Origin: Bordetella parapertussis
Lineage (GTDB): Bacteria > Pseudomonadota > Gammaproteobacteria > Burkholderiales > Burkholderiaceae_B
Direction of reading: 5' to 3'
Assembly: GCA_945895265.1 (NCBI GenBank)
Contig: CAMDEF010000005.1
Location: forward strand, 62,001 to 126,000
Length of the DNA: 64,000 bases
The notes beneath the pieces are model-generated. The model saw nothing but the letters and a program-made list of their open reading frames with translations, ran no database searches and was not told where the DNA came from. The position numbers and the translations under genes are program-made. Positions 52,760-61,495 of this stretch are shown here, piece after piece (position 1 is the first letter of the stretch; the number at the start of each line of letters is the position of its first letter).

Positions 52760-53752
52760 TTATTCCGCTTTGATTTCGGCTCGCTTAATTAAGGTGCTGT
52801 ACATCGAAAGCTCGCGTTTAATTAGCTCTGCAAACTCAGCTGAAGAGCTACCCACCAGATCGTTGCCTCCCTTAGTCTGCAAAGCTTCAATGACCTCGGG
52901 GTCTTTTACCGCCTGAACGCTAGCAGCATTGAGCCGTTCGATGATGGCTGGATCGGTACCGGCCGGAGCAAGTAAACCTATAAATTGCGTAATATCAAAA
53001 TCCTTAAAGCCCGCCTCTTGCATGGTGGGGATATTGGGTAGCGAACGCGCGCGTGTTGGCCCTGACACCGCGAAGGCCTTTAACCGCTTCTCTTGTATTA
53101 AAGGCGAGGCGGTTAACACGGTATCGAACGTAAAGGCGAGTTGCCCGCCCAGCAGATCCACGAGAGCTGGCGCGCTGCCTTTATAAGGGACATGATTAAA
53201 TTGTGCACCACTTAAGATCGAAAACATTTCGCCGGCCAAGTGGCCCCCGCCGCCGATGCCGGTTGAGCCGAAACTAAGCTTGCCTGGCTGCGCTTTGCCC
53301 TGCAGCACCGCATCGTTCAACGTGTTGATCGATGAGGCTGCAGAGACGACCAATACGTACTGAAACGACAAGATCTGACTAATTGGTTGCAAGTCTTTGA
53401 TTGGATCGTAGGGTACCTTGGCATACAGGACTGGGTTGATCACAATAGGACCGCTCGCGGCCATCAGCAGCGTGTAGCCGTCTGCTGGCGCTTTGACAAC
53501 CGCATCGGTACCGATCATGCCGTTGGCGCCGCTGCGATTTTCAACAATCACCGTCGTGTTGAGCAGGGCCCCCAGCTTTTTGGCAATGACTCGCCCAGTA
53601 ATGTCGGCATTGCCTGCGGCTGGGTAGGGCACAACCACTTTGATAGGACGGTTAGGGTAGGGCTGGTTCTGGGCATGGGCTGACCCAAGTCCGAGCGCCC
53701 CGAGAGCACAAGCCAAAAACCAAAACCGAGCGCGAAAGTAGGGGGTGTACAT
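52760..53752 (-). CDS. Bug/TctC-family periplasmic binding protein
   Basis: A 330-residue binding protein. The signal peptide (FRARFWFLACALGALGLGSA) is followed by YPNRPIKVVVPYPAAGNADI, VENRSGANGMIGTDA, KAPADGYTLL and HVPYKGSAPALVDLLGG. It is a single gene with no adjacent permeases. The ligand is unknown, likely a carboxylate. Confidence 0.93.
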   Translation of the reverse strand: MYTPYFRARFWFLACALGALGLGSAHAQNQPYPNRPIKVVVPYPAAGNADITGRVIAKKLGALLNTTVIVENRSGANGMIGTDAVVKAPADGYTLLMAASGPIVINPVLYAKVPYDPIKDLQPISQILSFQYVLVVSAASSINTLNDAVLQGKAQPGKLSFGSTGIGGGGHLAGEMFSILSGAQFNHVPYKGSAPALVDLLGGQLAFTFDTVLTASPLIQEKRLKAFAVSGPTRARSLPNIPTMQEAGFKDFDITQFIGLLAPAGTDPAIIERLNAASVQAVKDPEVIEALQTKGGNDLVGSSSAEFAELIKRELSMYSTLIKRAEIKAE

Positions 53753-53847
53753 AGTGTTTGTGCCGAAAATGTGTGACTTGGATTAAACTTCATCGCCAAT
53801 TTAGCTCAATATCTTAGTTGCAGCTCTAATCTACTTAAAGAAAAATT

Positions 53848-55218
53848 ATGCGTGAATTTCAAAGATTCATCCGTCTGGTAACAGCTGCAGGTGCCTTGCT
53901 TTTGGGTATCGGCTGTGCTCAGACGGTTGAGCCGCCGAGTGGCCCCGCGGTTGGGGTGCAGACGACCGAGCAGCTGAGTCGCTCCTCAGTGGGGTCTCAG
54001 ACGACAGAGTCGCCGCCCAGCCCTGTTGTAGAGGTACAGACGACCGAGCCGTTGCGTAGCGCCGCTGTTGGGGTACAGGCGGCCGAGCTGTCGCGTAGTC
54101 CTGCCACGGCGCCACAGCCGTCCGAGCCGACACGCAATGCTGCCATGGTTGCGCAGCCAACCGGGATACCGAGCAGTGCTGGTGCGGTCGCTGTCGCGGC
54201 AGACATGAAAGATACGGCGGCCTCAGTGCGCAATGCCGCAATCCTGTTGGCGGGCCAAGAACCAGTCACCGGTTTGCCGCCGGCACTGGCGCAAAGCCCT
54301 CGTTGGGCCGCTTTTGCCAAAGAGGTGACTGCAAATTGGGCGCGCTACAGTCAAAAGATTGCAGACCCGATGTCGCAGTGGGCCTTGGCTGAGTTGCCCG
54401 TAGCACCCGACACGGTGTTTTATCCTTTTTCTGGCCCTGACTTTGTGACTGTGCATCAGTTGTTTCCGACGGCACAGCGCTACGTCATGGTAGCCATGCA
54501 AAACGCTGAACGACCGTTGGATTTAGCCAATCTTGCCCCCGATCTCATCGACCCGAGTCTTGCTGTGCTGACCTCAGCCTGGCAACACTTTGGCGAGAAT
54601 GGTTTTTATGTGACTTCGTACCTCGAAAAGTATTTGTACTCAACCCGTGCCAACATCGGTGCCAGCACGTTTATTGTGAGTTTTTTGACCTTGCAGGGCT
54701 TTGAAATTGAACGTGTTGTACCCATACAAGTTGCTGCAGACGGCTCGTTGCAAGAGCTCTCGCCAGACATGCCGCGTTGGCGGTCGGTGCGAATACAGGC
54801 CAGCAAGCAGGGTAAGTCGATTGTTGTCGATTATCTGAAAATTGATCTGTCAAACCCAGGGCTTCAAGGCGCGCCACAAAATCTTGCCCTGATCGGCACT
54901 CTCACAAAATACCCCGTGTTGTTTAAGGCGGCCTCGCATCTGCCACAGAATGTTGGCTTTAACATGATCGCCAATCAAGTGCTCGCGGATTCTCCTTTGA
55001 TCGTGCAAGATGAGACGGGTCTGAGTTATTCGACGCTGATTCGCGCGCACCAAGTTGCGTTGTTTGGCAAGTTTGTCGTCGCCCATCACTCGTTTCCAAG
55101 TTATCACGTTGACCTTGCCAAAGCTTTCTCCCAACGAGATGACACCAAACCCTTGAATTTTAGATTCGGCTATTTTAAAGACGGTAACTACGCGTTGATG
55201 GTTGCTTCAAGAAAATAA
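53848..55218 (+). CDS. Lipoprotein-like protein with 13-residue repeats
   Basis: A 456-residue exported protein. The N-terminus (RFIRLVTAAGALLLGIGC) is a signal with an imperfect lipobox at Cys23. Residues 33-110 are six 13-residue repeats of the form xxVGVQTTExxxxx. The remaining 340 residues form a globular domain (SGPDFVTVHQLFPTAQRYVM, NFRFGYFKDGNYALMVASRK) that I do not recognise. It may be a periplasmic or surface protein. The repeats probably make a flexible spacer between lipid anchor and domain. Confidence 0.75.
   Translation: MREFQRFIRLVTAAGALLLGIGCAQTVEPPSGPAVGVQTTEQLSRSSVGSQTTESPPSPVVEVQTTEPLRSAAVGVQAAELSRSPATAPQPSEPTRNAAMVAQPTGIPSSAGAVAVAADMKDTAASVRNAAILLAGQEPVTGLPPALAQSPRWAAFAKEVTANWARYSQKIADPMSQWALAELPVAPDTVFYPFSGPDFVTVHQLFPTAQRYVMVAMQNAERPLDLANLAPDLIDPSLAVLTSAWQHFGENGFYVTSYLEKYLYSTRANIGASTFIVSFLTLQGFEIERVVPIQVAADGSLQELSPDMPRWRSVRIQASKQGKSIVVDYLKIDLSNPGLQGAPQNLALIGTLTKYPVLFKAASHLPQNVGFNMIANQVLADSPLIVQDETGLSYSTLIRAHQVALFGKFVVAHHSFPSYHVDLAKAFSQRDDTKPLNFRFGYFKDGNYALMVASRK
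53944..54177 (+). repeat. Six degenerate 39-bp coding repeats
   Basis: The repeat units encode PAVGVQTTEQLSR, SSVGSQTTESPPS, PVVEVQTTEPLRS, AAVGVQAAELSRS, PATAPQPSEPTRN and AAMVAQPTGIPSS, each 13 residues. Similarity decays from the first to the last copy. Confidence 0.9.
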
Positions 55219-55261
55219 CCGTTCGCTACATCAATGCACATATCCCTAAAAAGAGACCAAT

Positions 55262-55717
55262 ATGATTCAGACACGCCATATCTTTCAAATCGTTCTAACA
55301 GTACCTAATATTGTTGACCTAGGTCAGACCCCTGTCGGCGGGCGAAAGATTGCCAATGTCACGGGTGGCACGTTCGAGGGAGACCGCATTCGCGGCACAG
55401 TCAAAGCCGCCCCTGGTGGCGACTGGTTGCTGATGCGCCCCGACGATGTGTTGACCTTAGATGTGCGCCTAATCCTCGAAACGGATGACAATCAGCTGAT
55501 TTATATGAGTTATCGTGGTTTGCGGCACGGCCCCAAAGACGTGATGGCCCGCTTGAATAAGGGCGAAAAGGTTGATCCGGCTGAGTATTACTTTCGCACC
55601 ACTCCGGTGCTTGAAACAGGCTCAGAAAAGTATAGTTGGCTCAATAAAATCATCTGTGTGGCAACTGGCCGCCGCGAAGCCGCTGGTCCGATTTATGACG
55701 TCTACGAAGTGCTGTAG
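55262..55717 (+). CDS. DUF3237 family protein
   Basis: A 151-residue protein of the DUF3237 family. GQTPVGGRKIANVTGGTFEG, RGTVKAAPGGDWLLMRPDDVLTLDVR, IYMSYRGLRHGP and YFRTTPVLETGSEKYSWLN match the family, which forms a small beta barrel of unknown function, often near acyl-CoA or steroid catabolic genes. It comes 44 bp after the lipoprotein-like gene and before two acyl-CoA dehydrogenases. Confidence 0.85.
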   Translation: MIQTRHIFQIVLTVPNIVDLGQTPVGGRKIANVTGGTFEGDRIRGTVKAAPGGDWLLMRPDDVLTLDVRLILETDDNQLIYMSYRGLRHGPKDVMARLNKGEKVDPAEYYFRTTPVLETGSEKYSWLNKIICVATGRREAAGPIYDVYEVL

Positions 55718-55755
55718 CCGTTGCTAAATTGGTCGAGGCGGCTGCGTTGCGTCCA

Positions 55756-55785
55756 GAGCCCTTAAAGAGTAATCTTCAAGGGCTC
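55756..55785. repeat. Inverted repeat after DUF3237
   Basis: GAGCCCTT and AAGGGCTC pair around a 14-base loop. There is no T run, so it is only a possible transcript end or processing site before the acyl-CoA dehydrogenase genes. Confidence 0.45.
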
Positions 55786-55944
55786 GGGTGAGTCTTGTGT
55801 TCTGTCAAACGCAGCAGCTGCGATAAAAATAATAGCGAAACATGGCATGAACCAAGCGTTCAAGGCCTACCACAAACGGGTTGAGTGAACCGAGCTGACG
55901 TGGGTTAAGTCAATGGATTGATCTGATTAACTAAAGAGACAACA

Positions 55945-57156
55945 ATGAATTTTTTGTTCAATGCTGAAGAAGAAAAGCTACGTTCAACCGTGCGCGAGTT
56001 TTTGGCCGAGCATTTCACTGACGAAGTGCGTGCCGAAAATACCGCGGGTAAGCGCGGCGAAGGATGGGGGCCGGCAATTCGCGCTTTTTTTGACACGGTC
56101 AATGAAAAGCGCTGGTTCGCCTGGAGCTGGCCGACTGAGTTCGGTGGCGGCGGTGGCGACCGCACTGCCCAGTTTGTGATCGAAGAAGAATTTTACCGGT
56201 CAACCGGCATCACCTTAGGTGGTGGCACGGGTGCCCCGGCGATTTTGTCGTTTGGTACAGCCGTACAAAAACAAGAGTTTGTTCCTGGCGCCATCAAGCG
56301 TGAAATTATTTTCTGTCAAGGTTACAGCGAGCCCGGTTGTGGCACTGACCTAGCGGGCATTCGTTGCCGTGCAAAACGTGTGGGTGACAAGTACATTATT
56401 ACGGGTCAAAAAATCTATACGACTAACGCCCAGAATTCGACGCACATCTTTTTGATGTGTCGCACTGACCCTGACTCAGTGCGTCATCGTGGCTTATCGA
56501 TTTTGCTCGTTCCGATGGATGTACCTGGGTTAACTGTGCGTCCGCTTTGGACAGTACAAAATGACCCCCCAGCGCCTTTTGGCACCACCTATGGCGAAGA
56601 GCGCACCAATGAGGTGTTCTTTGACGACGTTGAAGTGCCGGTGTCTTGCTTGCTGGGTGAAGAGGGCGGCGGCTGGGAAGTGGCGCGGCGTGGCTTGAAC
56701 TTGGATCGCGTAGGAGCCTGGCGTTATTTGATTTCTGTCATGCGCGATGAAGATATTGTGAACTGGTTGCACGGTGAGGGCGAGTTACAAGACTCACTGC
56801 GCGAAGATACGCAAGTTCGCGACAAAGTTGCAGAGATGTGGACGGAAGCTGAAGTCTGTCGGTTAATGACGATGCGCAGTATTAGCATTGAGCAAAGTGG
56901 CGGCAAATTTACCTATGAAGGTTCGGCCGAAAAAGTCTTTGCCCCCGAGCACAGCGTGCGCACGACCGAAGCCATCAGTCAGATCTTGGGTCCGTTTGCC
57001 CAGCTGATGCAGGGCTCGCCTGCTGCAATTGAAAAAGGCGTCTTTGCGCACAATATTTTGGGCGCCTATCAGTCAACGATCAACCACGGTAGCGTTCAGG
57101 TGATGCGCGACCAAGTGGCCCGTATTGGCCTAGGTATGCCGCGCGCGGCAAAATAA
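55945..57156 (+). CDS. Acyl-CoA dehydrogenase (first of a pair)
   Basis: A 403-residue flavoprotein. GYSEPGCGTDLAGIRCRAK and TGQKIYTTNAQNSTHIFLM are FAD/substrate motifs, and the C-terminal four-helix part has LGAYQSTINHGSVQVMRD. It oxidises an acyl-CoA to the trans-2-enoyl-CoA. Length and the adjacent second homologue resemble the paired FadE genes of cholesterol and bile acid side-chain pathways, whose products form alpha2beta2 heterotetramers. Confidence 0.9.
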   Translation: MNFLFNAEEEKLRSTVREFLAEHFTDEVRAENTAGKRGEGWGPAIRAFFDTVNEKRWFAWSWPTEFGGGGGDRTAQFVIEEEFYRSTGITLGGGTGAPAILSFGTAVQKQEFVPGAIKREIIFCQGYSEPGCGTDLAGIRCRAKRVGDKYIITGQKIYTTNAQNSTHIFLMCRTDPDSVRHRGLSILLVPMDVPGLTVRPLWTVQNDPPAPFGTTYGEERTNEVFFDDVEVPVSCLLGEEGGGWEVARRGLNLDRVGAWRYLISVMRDEDIVNWLHGEGELQDSLREDTQVRDKVAEMWTEAEVCRLMTMRSISIEQSGGKFTYEGSAEKVFAPEHSVRTTEAISQILGPFAQLMQGSPAAIEKGVFAHNILGAYQSTINHGSVQVMRDQVARIGLGMPRAAK

Positions 57157-57176
57157 GAACAAAGGTAATGTGAATC

Positions 57177-58334
57177 ATGGATATTTTGCTTGACGATCAA
57201 GAAGTACAAATCCGAGAAGCGGCCTCAGAGTTTTTGGCTGGCGAATGTACGTCGGCGTTGGTGCGTAAGATTGAAACAGACCCGTTGCAGTATTCGCCAG
57301 CGTTATGGGAAAAGTTTGCCGAGAATGGCTGGCTTCAACTGTGTTTGTCGGATAAAAACGGCGGTCAAGAGTTGCCTTTAACGTATCTTGCCTTGTTATT
57401 TGAATTAGCGGGCTATCACATTGCACCCATCCCTTTGCATTCGACCATGGTGCCAGCCATGATCATTGATCGGTATGGCAATGCAGAGCAGCAGCAACTC
57501 TTGCAGTCAGTGCTGAGCGGTGAGCTGATCTTGAGCCATGCGGTGACCGAGGCCAATGGTCGTTGGGCACCCGAGTCAATCAAGCTTGAAGGCTGTATCG
57601 AAGGCGATCAGCTTGTACTGAACGGCACAAAAACTTTTGTGGGTAGTTATCGCGCCTCCAAGCAATGCTTGGTTGTTTATCGCGAAGCGGCAGTACCTCA
57701 CCAGTTGGGCGTTGTGCTGGTGCCGACCGATGCAGCAGGCTTAAGCAGCGATGCTTTGGTATCGATGGCAAAAGATGGCGAAGCTAACGTGCAGTTCAAT
57801 AACGTCAGGGTGCCGATGAACGCGCGCGTGGGTTCGTCAACGCAAGGTAACGCGATCGCACTTGAGGTGATGGATTTTTCTGCAGTGTTGTACGCTTCAA
57901 TGATGGCGGGTGCAGGTCGCAGAACGCTTGACATGGCCGTGGCACATGCCAAACAACGTGAAGCTTTCGGTCAGCCAATCGGTGCGTTTCAGGCCATTCA
58001 GCATTTGTGTGCCAACATGGTCAATGCGATTGACGGTACCACCATGCTTGCTCGCGAAGCGTTATGGCGCATCGATCAAAAATTACCCCATCGCGTCAAC
58101 GTTGCTCAGGCAAAATCGTTTGGTAACGAACAATGCATGATGGTGGTGCGCTCGGCGCAGCAAATTCATGGCGGCATGGGCTTTATTCGCGACTTTGACC
58201 TAAACCTTTGGTATCGCCGAGTGGGCTCCTGGAGCCTGCGTGGTGGTACCGCTGCAGAGCACCGTCGCACCATTGCCGCGGCACTGCTCGATCAGCCGGG
58301 CAAGGTTCGGATTGGTAATATCCCACAGGCTTGA
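57177..58334 (+). CDS. Acyl-CoA dehydrogenase (second of a pair)
   Basis: A 385-residue homologue 20 bp downstream. The flavin motif region SHAVTEANGRW is less canonical than in the first gene, while the C-terminal QQIHGGMGFIRDFDLNLWYRRVGSW is well conserved. This division of well and poorly kept sites is typical of heteromeric pairs, where one subunit holds FAD parts and the other the substrate pocket. The natural substrate is not evident. Confidence 0.88.
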   Translation: MDILLDDQEVQIREAASEFLAGECTSALVRKIETDPLQYSPALWEKFAENGWLQLCLSDKNGGQELPLTYLALLFELAGYHIAPIPLHSTMVPAMIIDRYGNAEQQQLLQSVLSGELILSHAVTEANGRWAPESIKLEGCIEGDQLVLNGTKTFVGSYRASKQCLVVYREAAVPHQLGVVLVPTDAAGLSSDALVSMAKDGEANVQFNNVRVPMNARVGSSTQGNAIALEVMDFSAVLYASMMAGAGRRTLDMAVAHAKQREAFGQPIGAFQAIQHLCANMVNAIDGTTMLAREALWRIDQKLPHRVNVAQAKSFGNEQCMMVVRSAQQIHGGMGFIRDFDLNLWYRRVGSWSLRGGTAAEHRRTIAAALLDQPGKVRIGNIPQA

Positions 58335-58399
58335 AGCCAGTCGCGCTATGCCGTCAATCGTTCTTGTGTTTCAGTGGCTAACCGATTGACTCACAAGAG

Positions 58400-58420
58400 C
58401 CACAGACTCGTCTGTGTTTA
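58400..58420. terminator. Hairpin between convergent acyl-CoA dehydrogenase and kinase genes
   Basis: CACAGAC and GTCTGTG form a tight hairpin followed by TTTA. It lies between the plus-strand dehydrogenase gene and the minus-strand histidine kinase gene. The loop is very short, so the real stem is probably CACAG/CTGTG. Confidence 0.5.
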
Positions 58421-58451
58421 TGCGGCGATTTTTTGAGCTATGGCAGGCGGC

Positions 58452-59846
58452 TTAGCTCAAGCCGCCTGGCAGTGTCAATGTGATGCGCAGCCCGTTAGGC
58501 GCAATAGCTTGAAATAAGATTTCGCCGTCATATAGCTCAATGAGGTCATGCGCGATGCTCAGCCCAAGTCCGCTGCCCGGCACCGACTCGTCGGCCCGCT
58601 GACCGCGGCGTGGCGGATGTGCTGACTGAGTCAAGTTCTCGCAACCTGGCCCATCATCTTCGATGTTTAAACGTAACTTGCCAGAGCTGTAATCCCCGTC
58701 TATTGAGATACTCTTATTGGTCCACTTGTACGCGTTATCTAACAAGTTACCGACAATTTCTTGAAGATCTTGCACTTCACCCGCAAAGTATAGTTCCCTA
58801 GGTATGTCAGAGACCGTGACCTGAATTGATTTTTCTGCATGCACTTTTTTCATCACACGCGTCAATTGTTCGACGGTGGTTTTGACTGGCGTGCGCGCAT
58901 GAGGCACTCCGGCACTCGCTGCAATGCGTGCGCGTTTGAGCCGCCACTGCACCTGTTGCTGCAGTTGTTGCAACTGCTCTTGAAGTGAAGCCACCAGTGC
59001 TGGATCGTGGTGGTTGCGAGACTGTTCGAGCCGCAAGGCGTTACTCATCACAGAGATGGGTGTCTTAATCGAGTGCGCAAGGTCACCTGCTTGATTGCGA
59101 GCACGCTCAATGATTTTTTCATTGGTATCAATGACCGCATTGAAGTCTTCGATGAGTGGCTTGAGTTCAGTCGGAAACGCACCGACGATGCGTGTGCCAT
59201 TCCCTTGGCGCAACGCTTTGAGTGAGCGTTGTAGTTGCCGAAGCGGTTGTAGCCCAAACGCGACTTGTGCGCTAGCCGCAACAAGCAGACTCACAAAGAG
59301 GATGCCAACAAATAGCCAGAGCGAGCGCTGCCACGTTTGAATCGCGCGCGTGAGTGCTTGGGTGTCAGAACCGACTATCACCCGAAACCGCTTGCCCTCG
59401 AGTGCAGAGAACGCAACGTGTTGTTCGGCAACGATCAGTGATTGCGATGCGGGCCCAGTCAGCGCATGAAAATGGATTTCGCCGCCTTTAAGCACATCAT
59501 TTGCAACGTTGAGCTTGGTGTCCCACAGTGAACGCGATTTCGACAGCACTGTACCGCTTTGGTCATTAATTTGCCAATAGAGGCCAGACTCGGGTCGGTT
59601 AAAGCGAGGGTCGGCGCCTGTGGTCTGCATGAGCGGGTCGCCTTGCGCATCAACGTCGAACGCGGCAACAATCTGATAAAGATAGGATTGCAACTGTTGC
59701 TCAAACTGACGGGTGGCCTGGTCTTTAAAGAGCCCGTCCAAAGCGAGGGCTGTCAAGCCAAGCGCGAGTGCAATCCAGAGAGCAGTGCCGCCAAACAGAC
59801 GCAGCATTAGCGATCCGCGCCAGTTTTGAAAGAGATGACGAAACAT
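58452..59846 (-). CDS. Sensor histidine kinase (PhoQ/QseC-type)
   Basis: A 464-residue membrane kinase. Two membrane helices (near residues 15-35 and 165-185) flank a periplasmic sensor of about 130 residues; a HAMP-like linker (LQPLRQLQRSLKALRQGNG) follows. The H-box is GDLAHSIKTPISVMSNAL, the N-box NLLDNAYKWT and the G-boxes DDGPGC and GSGLGLSIAHDLI. The start is ATG 59846, or GTG one codon earlier; the regulator stop TAG lies directly before. It autophosphorylates and passes phosphate to the adjacent regulator. Confidence 0.93.
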   Translation of the reverse strand: MFRHLFQNWRGSLMLRLFGGTALWIALALGLTALALDGLFKDQATRQFEQQLQSYLYQIVAAFDVDAQGDPLMQTTGADPRFNRPESGLYWQINDQSGTVLSKSRSLWDTKLNVANDVLKGGEIHFHALTGPASQSLIVAEQHVAFSALEGKRFRVIVGSDTQALTRAIQTWQRSLWLFVGILFVSLLVAASAQVAFGLQPLRQLQRSLKALRQGNGTRIVGAFPTELKPLIEDFNAVIDTNEKIIERARNQAGDLAHSIKTPISVMSNALRLEQSRNHHDPALVASLQEQLQQLQQQVQWRLKRARIAASAGVPHARTPVKTTVEQLTRVMKKVHAEKSIQVTVSDIPRELYFAGEVQDLQEIVGNLLDNAYKWTNKSISIDGDYSSGKLRLNIEDDGPGCENLTQSAHPPRRGQRADESVPGSGLGLSIAHDLIELYDGEILFQAIAPNGLRITLTLPGGLS

Positions 59847-59848
59847 CA

Positions 59849-60514
59849 CTAGCAGCCAACCTTGGCGAGTCGGTAACCCATGCCTCGCACGGTTTGTATC
59901 ATGCCGTCTGGTATTTTTTTTCGCAAGCGCCCAATCATGACTTCAATCGTATTTGAATCTCGGTCAAAGTCTTGTGCGTAAATGTGTTCAGTTAAAGCTG
60001 TGCGTGAGACTACTTCGTCAAGATGATGCATGAAATACGACAAAATTTTAAATTCATGACTCGTGAGCGCGATGAGCTCGTTTTCGCACGAGGCGCGACT
60101 CGTGCGGGTATCGAGTTCAAGCTTGCCGCAACGCAGGATGGAGTCGGCGCCGCCGCTGGCGCGTCGGATGAGGGCGCGTACGCGGGCTAGTATTTCTTGC
60201 ATATGAAAAGGCTTGGTGACGTAGTCGTCGGCGCCGGCGTCAATGCCAGCAACCTTGTCATGCCAGTCATCGCGTGCTGTGAGAATCAGCACCGGCATGG
60301 TGCGTTGCTCGGCACGCCATTTTCGTAAGACCGAGATTCCATCCATGAGCGGTAAGCCCACGTCCAAAATCACGGCGTCGTAGGGCTGCTCTTGACCTAG
60401 GTATAGCGCCTCGCGACCATCTGAGGCTACATCCACGGCGTAGCCACTGGCCGTCAACGCTTCTGAAAGTTGGCGTTGTAGGGTGGCATCATCCTCGACG
60501 ACCAATAGCCGCAT
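59849..60514 (-). CDS. OmpR-family response regulator
   Basis: A 221-residue regulator. The receiver has VVEDD (5-9), the phospho-acceptor Asp in VILDVGLPLMDGIS, and the Lys of YVTKPF; the C-terminal winged helix includes LTSHEFKILSYFMHH and SNTIEVMIGRLRKKI. Its first five codons lie inside the fifth copy of a 27-bp tandem repeat. GGAG is nine bases before the ATG. It is co-transcribed with the kinase and, very likely, the PepSY gene upstream. Confidence 0.94.
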   Translation of the reverse strand: MRLLVVEDDATLQRQLSEALTASGYAVDVASDGREALYLGQEQPYDAVILDVGLPLMDGISVLRKWRAEQRTMPVLILTARDDWHDKVAGIDAGADDYVTKPFHMQEILARVRALIRRASGGADSILRCGKLELDTRTSRASCENELIALTSHEFKILSYFMHHLDEVVSRTALTEHIYAQDFDRDSNTIEVMIGRLRKKIPDGMIQTVRGMGYRLAKVGC

Positions 60515-60634
60515 TGTTTAGCGCTCCGTAAATAGTCGCATTGATTAACGTTCCGTAAAGCGGCGCGGCGTTTAACGCTCAGTGAGTCGTCGTGTCGTTT
60601 GCCGCTCAGTGCATCACCACATTGTTTAGCGCTC
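60500..60634 (-). repeat. Five tandem 27-bp units spanning PepSY end and regulator start
   Basis: On the minus strand the units start GAGCGCTAAACAATG, GAGCGGCAAACG, GAGCGTTAAACG, GAACGTTAATCAATG and GAGCGCTAAACAATG, exactly 27 bases apart. The first contains the PepSY stop and the last the regulator start. Copy four encodes a mini-ORF (60518-60541) of seven codons. Confidence 0.9.
60518..60541 (-). CDS. Possible leader mini-ORF (MRLFTER) before the response regulator
   Basis: Seven codons, ATG to TAA, ending three bases before the regulator ATG. Its first residues (MRL) copy the start of the regulator and its last (ER) copy the PepSY end, because it lies in the repeat. CGGAAC precedes it as a weak ribosome site. 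Translation is unproven; it could couple initiation at the regulator. Confidence 0.3.
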   Translation of the reverse strand: MRLFTER

Positions 60635-60955
60635 TTTATTTGAGATGATTTCGCCCGTCTTTGCATCGACCTTTAGTTTTTGCAAACGGCCACCTGCTTT
60701 GAGGATTTTAAGCTCATAGATCCAAACCCCCTTTTTTTGCTCAAATTCAACGTCTAGCACCTGACCGGGCTGAGTTTGCTCAAGGCGTTCGAGAATGATC
60801 CTCAAACTTAGAATTTCACCGGCTTGCACCGCTTGGGTGGCTCGCTCTTGATCGGTTGGGGTAGCCAAGGCACTTGTCGCCGGAAGCGAACAGATCAGTA
60901 AGACCATCAACATAGCGGTGAAGGTAGGGAGAGTTTTCTGCGAGTTGAATTTCAT
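60626..60955 (-). CDS. PepSY-domain periplasmic protein
   Basis: A 109-residue protein with a signal peptide (MLMVLLICSLPATSALA) and one PepSY domain (ILERLEQTQPGQVLDVEFEQKK, IYELKILKAGGRLQKLKVDAKTGEII). Such small PepSY proteins commonly precede two-component genes of the PhoPQ/PmrAB type and may modulate the sensor. Its last two codons and stop belong to the 27-bp repeat. Confidence 0.9.
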   Translation of the reverse strand: MKFNSQKTLPTFTAMLMVLLICSLPATSALATPTDQERATQAVQAGEILSLRIILERLEQTQPGQVLDVEFEQKKGVWIYELKILKAGGRLQKLKVDAKTGEIISNKER

Positions 60956-61090
60956 CTTTATCTTCCGGTGTCAGCCACACTTGTATTGTGCACCCCAACA
61001 CATGAACCGAAGCTGAACGACTGATTCAGATAACGTACAAGGTCACTGCTGCATCATGACTACATTCGCTACGTCATGAGAGGTCAATAT

Positions 61091-61495
61091 ATGTTTAAGC
61101 AGAACTTACAGCAACTTTTCCTAGCCTTGGTGCTTGGTGCCACAGCCACTGTACACGCAGGCGACACCACCCCAGCGGCACAATTGCAACGGTTCGAAGC
61201 CGCCGCTGGTCGGCCAGCGAGCGCAGATAATGGCCGCATCTTCTTTACCTCGACGCACGGGTCTAAGTGGACTTGTGCCTCCTGTCACGGTGAGTCGCCC
61301 ACAAAGGTGTCTAAACATGCGAGCACGGGCAAAGCGATTGATCCGTTGGCACCCGCTGCGAACCCAGACGCGTTCACTGATGCCGCTCGCGTTGATAAGT
61401 GGTTTCGACGCAACTGTAAAGATGTGTTGTCGCGCGAATGCACAGCAGCTGAAAAGTCTGATGTCATAGCATTTTTGTTGGCGCTCAAGCCATGA
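61091..61495 (+). CDS. DUF1924 monoheme cytochrome c
   Basis: A 134-residue periplasmic c-type cytochrome. The signal (LFLALVLGATATVHA) is followed by one heme site CASCH (62-66). AAAGRPASADNGRIFFTSTHG and DKWFRRNCKDVLSRECTAAEKSDVIAFLLAL define DUF1924. The start at 61091 has AGAGG upstream; an ATG five codons earlier is also possible. The stop overlaps the next gene (ATGA). Confidence 0.9.
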   Translation: MFKQNLQQLFLALVLGATATVHAGDTTPAAQLQRFEAAAGRPASADNGRIFFTSTHGSKWTCASCHGESPTKVSKHASTGKAIDPLAPAANPDAFTDAARVDKWFRRNCKDVLSRECTAAEKSDVIAFLLALKP

